Shown here: positions 59,910 to 64,000 of the stretch, in pieces
Position numbering within the stretch: the first letter of the stretch is position 1
Layout: every line of letters begins with the position of its first letter
Source: Tolypothrix tenuis PCC 7101
GTDB taxonomy: Bacteria > Cyanobacteriota > Cyanobacteriia > Cyanobacteriales > Nostocaceae
Reading direction: 5' to 3'
DNA: 64,000 bases
Assembly: GCF_002368295.1 (NCBI RefSeq)
Contig: NZ_AP018250.1
Span: 152,165 to 216,164, forward strand
The notes under the pieces: model-generated
What the model saw: the letters and a program-made list of their open reading frames with translations, nothing else
Told to the model about the DNA's origin: nothing
Databases searched by the model: none
Translations under genes and position numbers: made by a program

Positions 59910-62073
59910 CTTCACCACCACCTTTAAAGTTATTTAAAAATTCTTCGACAACGTTTCTAAATTTCTTGTATGACCTACCATCTTGACGGGATAAATTGAA
60001 TACTGCTTTGACAATTTCATCAAGTTGATAGCCCTTTTGATGCAAATTCATAATTGAGTTTCTTGCTTCTTCGTCAAGCTGCACCTTAAAACTAAAACTG
60101 CCCTCAAAATCAGTCTTAGATTGCTTAGTTTTAGTAGCAGTAGTGGCTTTAGATTTACCATTATCATTACTCTCGCCATACAAACTAACGACAAATTCAT
60201 CAAAGTCTAACCCGGATTTCCATGCTGTATAAGGATCGTTCTGGTTTTTTGCTTCCAAGAGTAATTGCTGAAAGTATTCAGGGTCTTCATCGTCAGCAAC
60301 ATATAAAGCTTGGAGTCGTAAAACTTCAGTCGTCTTGTACAAAAAATCACCGTATCCCAGCAAATAAACTGCACGCTTATCTTTATCGTCCCCCAGGATA
60401 ATACAACTATCTTCAGGACGGGTCGTAACAAAGGCTGTCTTCGCTGGAAAGTTTGAGCGAATCAACGGGTCTATCACGTTTTTGTCAGGTCGTTGAGTAT
60501 ATAACAATACATGAATCCCTGCACCACCCGCTTTTGCAAGCAACTTCATCAGCGCAGTCTCAATGCGATCGCAGTAGTTATCATCGGAAAGCAGGTCAAA
60601 ACACTCGTCAATTAGACAAATCACTCGTGGCATGATGCAATCAGGTGCGAACCGTGAGTTGTACTGTGCGATCGTTTCAATACTGCTGTGGCGCTCAAAT
60701 TCCTGGTAGCGCAATTCCATTTCTTCGACCAAGTAATCAAGCAAGTTAGCGGTAGACGCTGCATCACGTGCAACTGGGGCTACAAGATGGGGAAGCCCAT
60801 CAAATTTACAAAAGGTCACACGTTTAACATCTGAAAGTGCCAATCGAACAACAGAAGGGGGATATCGTCGCACTAAGTATAAGATTGCGGCTTTCTCAAA
60901 CTGCGATTTTCCACCCCGCGTCCGCCCACCACCCAGGATATGAGTCACGTTATCGCTATAAAGAGGAATTTCGACATAAGTGCCATCAACATCAACACCA
61001 CCGGGGATAGACACCGAATAAATGTCAGGTTCGCCCTCAAAAGTAAAATAATCACGAAAATAAGCAAATTGTCTGTCTAACCTGGGTATGTCAAATACAA
61101 CTCCCCCAGGCACTACACTCACCATTGGCGCAACTTTTAAGCCTAATTCTTCACCAAGCTGCTGTACTAAGTCATTACCTATGTCTTCTACTTTTTTATA
61201 ACTCACACCCCGTCCGAGTTTTACCCTAATACGGTTAAAAGTAGGGCCATTTTTGGCATCAACATACTTAGCATTAATATTAAAATCTTCTAAAGTATCA
61301 ACTAATAGTTCTCCTGCTTGTCCCATAGTTAAAACATTTGAGCTAGCAATCTCATTATTAGCAATTTCACTATTTAAACCTTTAGGCTCTTTTAAAATAA
61401 TTGAGCCATCTACAGCCTGCTTTAAAGCTATTGGCTTATCCGTAGCACGGGCAACAAGCACTGCCGTTCTATAGCAATAGTTTTTAATAATTTTATCTTT
61501 AGATTTATTGGCTAAATCAGTAAAGTAACTAATTGGTTTATTTTTTAAAAATAAATTATAAAGATTGTGCTGCACTACTTCATAGCCAATATGCTTGAGA
61601 TAAATATTTTTGATTGATTCTATATATTCAAATAAAGATTCTATTGGCGAGATGCTAACTATCTCAATCATTTTTTGATACACGTTATTTTGCTCCCACT
61701 GTGAGGGCATTCGATTGAGATGGATATATTCAAGTGCATAACGTACAAACTCGTACTGATTTAAAGTACAGTGTTCTGCACATATTGATAATATTTCATC
61801 ATCGTTTGTACCTGCAATTACTGATTCGTATATCACCTGAAATAAAAATTCTAAGTTAAATTCAACAACTGGACGTGATAATTTTGCTCTAAAGTCAATC
61901 TGCTTTAAAACAGTTTCAGCATAAGAAACCATTATTTCAGGCAAAGCTTCCCTTACATTTTCTATAATCTCTTCATTGTCTAAACCATCCTGTTTGGCCT
62001 GTACAATTGCAGTCCAAAGCTGTTGTTTTTGAAATTCAGGATTAGTATTATTGTCATTGTATGGTAGTAACAT
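59899..62073 (-). CDS. FtsK/SpoIIIE-like DNA translocase
   Basis: A 724-residue protein. N-terminal half (1-300) is helical and without membrane segments. FtsK motor: VSIPGGVDVDGTYVEIPLYS, HILGGGRTRGGKSQFEKA (Walker A about 381), RVICLIDECFDLL (Walker B about 483), GGAGIHVLLYTQRPDKNVID and FPAKTAFVTTRPEDS. There is no gamma domain at the C-terminus; instead a helix-turn-helix-like region (HQKGYQLDEIVKAVFNL). Such motors act as coupling ATPases in transfer systems or as replication-linked translocases. It lies between the lysozyme-like and RusA-like genes. Confidence 0.8.
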   Translation of the reverse strand: MLLPYNDNNTNPEFQKQQLWTAIVQAKQDGLDNEEIIENVREALPEIMVSYAETVLKQIDFRAKLSRPVVEFNLEFLFQVIYESVIAGTNDDEILSICAEHCTLNQYEFVRYALEYIHLNRMPSQWEQNNVYQKMIEIVSISPIESLFEYIESIKNIYLKHIGYEVVQHNLYNLFLKNKPISYFTDLANKSKDKIIKNYCYRTAVLVARATDKPIALKQAVDGSIILKEPKGLNSEIANNEIASSNVLTMGQAGELLVDTLEDFNINAKYVDAKNGPTFNRIRVKLGRGVSYKKVEDIGNDLVQQLGEELGLKVAPMVSVVPGGVVFDIPRLDRQFAYFRDYFTFEGEPDIYSVSIPGGVDVDGTYVEIPLYSDNVTHILGGGRTRGGKSQFEKAAILYLVRRYPPSVVRLALSDVKRVTFCKFDGLPHLVAPVARDAASTANLLDYLVEEMELRYQEFERHSSIETIAQYNSRFAPDCIMPRVICLIDECFDLLSDDNYCDRIETALMKLLAKAGGAGIHVLLYTQRPDKNVIDPLIRSNFPAKTAFVTTRPEDSCIILGDDKDKRAVYLLGYGDFLYKTTEVLRLQALYVADDEDPEYFQQLLLEAKNQNDPYTAWKSGLDFDEFVVSLYGESNDNGKSKATTATKTKQSKTDFEGSFSFKVQLDEEARNSIMNLHQKGYQLDEIVKAVFNLSRQDGRSYKKFRNVVEEFLNNFKGGGEDDI

Positions 62074-62082
62074 TACTAAGTT

Positions 62083-62910
62083 TCACTTTCTAGAAATTTC
62101 AAACTTTTGTAAATGTTGCTGATAATAAGTTCTTAGTTGAGCAATTGATTTAGCATTTTGATTGTAATTATTACAAGGAAACGAAGCCCAAATTCTACCT
62201 ACTTTGCATACAGCAGTATCAAACCTTCCTGCTTCAATGTCACTTAAAGCATTATTACGACGAATATATTCAATTGCCATCTTGTCCTGAGAAGCTGGAC
62301 TAAAATCTTTTAAGTTTAACTTTGGCTGAAGGTCGTACCAACTTATATCCAACATTTGATAAGCACCAGCCGCAGTCGAACAAACATTTTTACCATTAAT
62401 AGGAGCACACTGTTTCTTTAACGGGTGCGTAGAAAAATCATTAAAAGTTCCGTTAAATACTAACTTGCGATAACTTTCTGACTCACTGGTTCCTGTTTCT
62501 GCCCAACGAATTGTTGCTAAAAAAGCACTCAACCGTGGTGAATAAAGATGTGGTGAGTAAGAACTTGTATTAACTCTGCTTCTTAAACTATTTGACGACA
62601 ATGAAGAAACACTATTACCTTGAGAAATTGAGAAATAAATGCCTAAAGTAATTAAGGAAGCAGTTGACAAATGAATAGGTTGAAAACGGGATATAAATTG
62701 ATGACGAGGACTGAAAATCAATCCTACTAAACCACCAACAACAAACCCAAATTTCCAACTATCAACTGCCTTACCGAAACTACGCACTTGGCAAACACTA
62801 TCCGCACCCTTGGATACCAATCCACATGGCAGTGAAGCTACTCCGAAAGAAAATGCAACAGAGCAGGCTGCACCAACCACACCTGATATAAAAATCGGTA
62901 CAATTTGCAT
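62083..62910 (-). CDS. Lysozyme-like peptidoglycan hydrolase with N-terminal membrane anchor (GH104 type)
   Basis: About 275 residues from ATG 62910. Two hydrophobic segments (IFISGVVGAACSVAFSFGVA and SLITLGIYFSISQ) precede a muramidase-like domain: LSAFLATIRWAETGTSE (candidate catalytic Glu), FNDFSTHPLKK, STAAGAYQML and DKMAIEYIRR, as in lambda-type GH104 lysozymes. A peptidoglycan hydrolase beside an M23 peptidase and a DNA motor is typical of conjugation or secretion gene clusters, where it opens the cell wall for the apparatus. Confidence 0.7.
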   Translation of the reverse strand: MQIVPIFISGVVGAACSVAFSFGVASLPCGLVSKGADSVCQVRSFGKAVDSWKFGFVVGGLVGLIFSPRHQFISRFQPIHLSTASLITLGIYFSISQGNSVSSLSSNSLRSRVNTSSYSPHLYSPRLSAFLATIRWAETGTSESESYRKLVFNGTFNDFSTHPLKKQCAPINGKNVCSTAAGAYQMLDISWYDLQPKLNLKDFSPASQDKMAIEYIRRNNALSDIEAGRFDTAVCKVGRIWASFPCNNYNQNAKSIAQLRTYYQQHLQKFEISRK

Positions 62911-62935
62911 TGCTCTTGCCAATAGCTAAATAACT

Positions 62936-63586
62936 TCAACGATTAGCTAAATACTCGTGTAAATAAGGGCGGGGATTCTGCGCTACACCATTAATCTGAA
63001 CCTCAAAATGTAAATGCGGCCCCGTCGAAAAGCCCGTACTACCTACTGCTGCAATCATCTGCCCACGGACAACTTGTTGTCCCTCCTGTACATACAGCTG
63101 ACTGGCATGACCGTAGAGAGTGGATAAACTTCCCTGATGCTGAATAACAACTGCTTTGCCGTAACCATCCCTGTCAGCCGCAAAAACTACTCGGCCAGCA
63201 TCAACCGCATAAATTGGCGTACCCTTGGCTGCACCAAAATCAATTCCCCTGTGAAACTTGCGATCGCCTGTAATGGGGTGTGTCCGCCAACCAAATTCAC
63301 TAGTTACAGGAGTACCAGCCGCAGTAGGAAAGGCAATTCGACCGTTATTTAAAACCTTATTACTAACAACAGTTCTAGGTAGTATTAGATTCTGGAGAGA
63401 TTTAACTAACAATTGAGATTCAATCCATCCAGAAACCTGGGGAATGACCATAGCTGCAATGACAACTGAGGTGGCGATCGCATATCTCCAACTTTCACTC
63501 GAATTAGTATCGGCTGTCTCATCCAAACTAGTTACAGTCGAATTACTAACCTCCTTTTTACCGTCAGTTTCAAAGATTATTCGCAT
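62936..63586 (-). CDS. M23-family zinc metallopeptidase (LytM/NlpD-like)
   Basis: About 216 residues from ATG 63586, with AAAGG within the end of the upstream gene. A membrane segment (YAIATSVVIAAMVIPQVSGW) is followed by the M23 domain: FGWRTHPITG, HRGIDFGAAKGTPIYA (H and D ligands), TLYGHASQL and GPHLHFEVQ (HxH). The ligands look complete. It cuts peptide crosslinks in peptidoglycan. It forms an operon with the lysozyme-like gene downstream. Confidence 0.85.
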   Translation of the reverse strand: MRIIFETDGKKEVSNSTVTSLDETADTNSSESWRYAIATSVVIAAMVIPQVSGWIESQLLVKSLQNLILPRTVVSNKVLNNGRIAFPTAAGTPVTSEFGWRTHPITGDRKFHRGIDFGAAKGTPIYAVDAGRVVFAADRDGYGKAVVIQHQGSLSTLYGHASQLYVQEGQQVVRGQMIAAVGSTGFSTGPHLHFEVQINGVAQNPRPYLHEYLANR

Positions 63587-63590
63587 TGTC

Positions 63591-63932
63591 TCAACGCCTT
63601 TTTGCATTAGCAGGAGAAACCTGCCAACAACCAATCTTTGCAGTACTCAATACTTCCTCAAAATCATTCTGAGCTACACGGCAATCAGGAGAATTTAGGC
63701 CATCTCCGGATGTGGCAGATTCCTTAACTTTAGGGGAATAGCGAGTAGAGACAGGATTAGAAGACATATTCACGCCAGGTGCAGCAGTAGAAACAACTGT
63801 TGGCGATAAAAATTGAAGCTTTTGTGCCAATGCCACAGCATTACGCCAGTTATAAAACTGCAAATATCCCGGTTGCAAGATATCTGCAATCCATACCAGC
63901 AGTACGAACCAAAAAATTGCCTTTACCCACAT
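63591..63932 (-). CDS. Membrane-anchored hypothetical protein
   Basis: A 113-residue protein with an N-terminal membrane segment (AIFWFVLLVWIADIL) and a Ser/Pro-rich periplasmic part ending in two cysteines. Its ATG overlaps the stop of the upstream gene (TAATG), and its stop is 4 bases before the M23 start. It belongs to the cell-wall part of the operon; function unknown. Confidence 0.5.
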   Translation of the reverse strand: MWVKAIFWFVLLVWIADILQPGYLQFYNWRNAVALAQKLQFLSPTVVSTAAPGVNMSSNPVSTRYSPKVKESATSGDGLNSPDCRVAQNDFEEVLSTAKIGCWQVSPANAKRR

Positions 63933-64000
63933 TATTCCAATTGCTTAACCACAGGCAGGGCAAAAGAAGGAACTTCCTTGGGTACAACTTCAATCTTCTT
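63932..64000 (-). CDS. C-terminus of an unidentified gene cut by the window edge
   Basis: The frame VPKEVPSFALPVVKQLE followed by TAA runs off the right edge. It overlaps the next ATG as TAATG, so it belongs to the same leftward operon. Only 22 residues are visible and no family can be named. Confidence 0.5.
   Translation of the reverse strand, partial: KKIEVVPKEVPSFALPVVKQLE

Overview
The window looks like part of a large plasmid of a filamentous (Nostoc/Calothrix-type) cyanobacterium. The octamer GCGATCGC (HIP1) recurs across it, and Nostoc-type palindromic repeats occur near 26.9 and 30.1 kb. Nearly every recognisable gene is a plasmid function (replication, partition, mobilisation), and no housekeeping chromosomal gene is present. 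The sequence is cut at both ends: a primase is truncated at the left edge and an unidentified gene at the right edge.

Layout. 0-6.5 kb: the 3' end of a prim-pol/PriCT_2 primase, then a PRTRC cassette (E-like, C, F-like, B, A/JAB, ThiF), a PD-(D/E)XK-like nuclease and a DNA methyltransferase. 7-18.5 kb: a plasmid-encoded replisome with sliding clamp (DnaN), clamp-loader subunits gamma/tau (DnaX), delta (HolA) and delta' (HolB), a short family B DNA polymerase, and a gene split in two by a 1358-bp IS701-family insertion. 20.6-23.4 kb: SSB, a second SSB-like protein, ParA and ParB. 23.5-26.9 kb: a probable resistance insert (rifampin phosphotransferase and a DHFR-family cassette next to attC-like palindromes). 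27-33.3 kb: tandem paralogues of unknown function, a ParM-like actin, a ParR-like protein flanked by repeats, and a MobC/MOBP relaxase pair. 33.5-37.3 kb: small unknown genes, two 42-bp palindromes and a 276-bp miniature Tn7-like element. 37.7-46.2 kb: a 2581-residue protein and a partner gene. 46.2-51.5 kb: an atypical response regulator, two ParA-type ATPases with a membrane protein, and an Rpn-type nuclease. 51.6-57 kb: an AEP-type replication protein, a second ParB-like protein and a candidate small RNA. 57.4-64 kb: a tRNA-like gene with an ochre anticodon and a leftward operon with M23 peptidase, lysozyme-like enzyme, FtsK-like translocase, RusA-like resolvase and a small ATPase.

Two points stand out. 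First, the plasmid appears to carry its own clamp, clamp loader, SSBs, primases and a family B polymerase. Several neighbouring proteins, including a PRTRC protein, the polymerase and the IS-split protein, end in QLSLF, the form of a beta-clamp-binding peptide, which suggests one clamp-centred system. Second, the giant protein at 37.7 kb carries motifs of a two-barrel (QDE-1/YonO/crAss-phage type) RNA polymerase: a GDCYGQIS segment, a lysine in FGKGTLRP, RSP and DYDGD. These are fused to an AlkB-like dioxygenase domain, a NADAR-like segment and a SLOG-like Rossmann domain. I know of no described protein with this combination. All family assignments were made by eye from motifs, without database searches.
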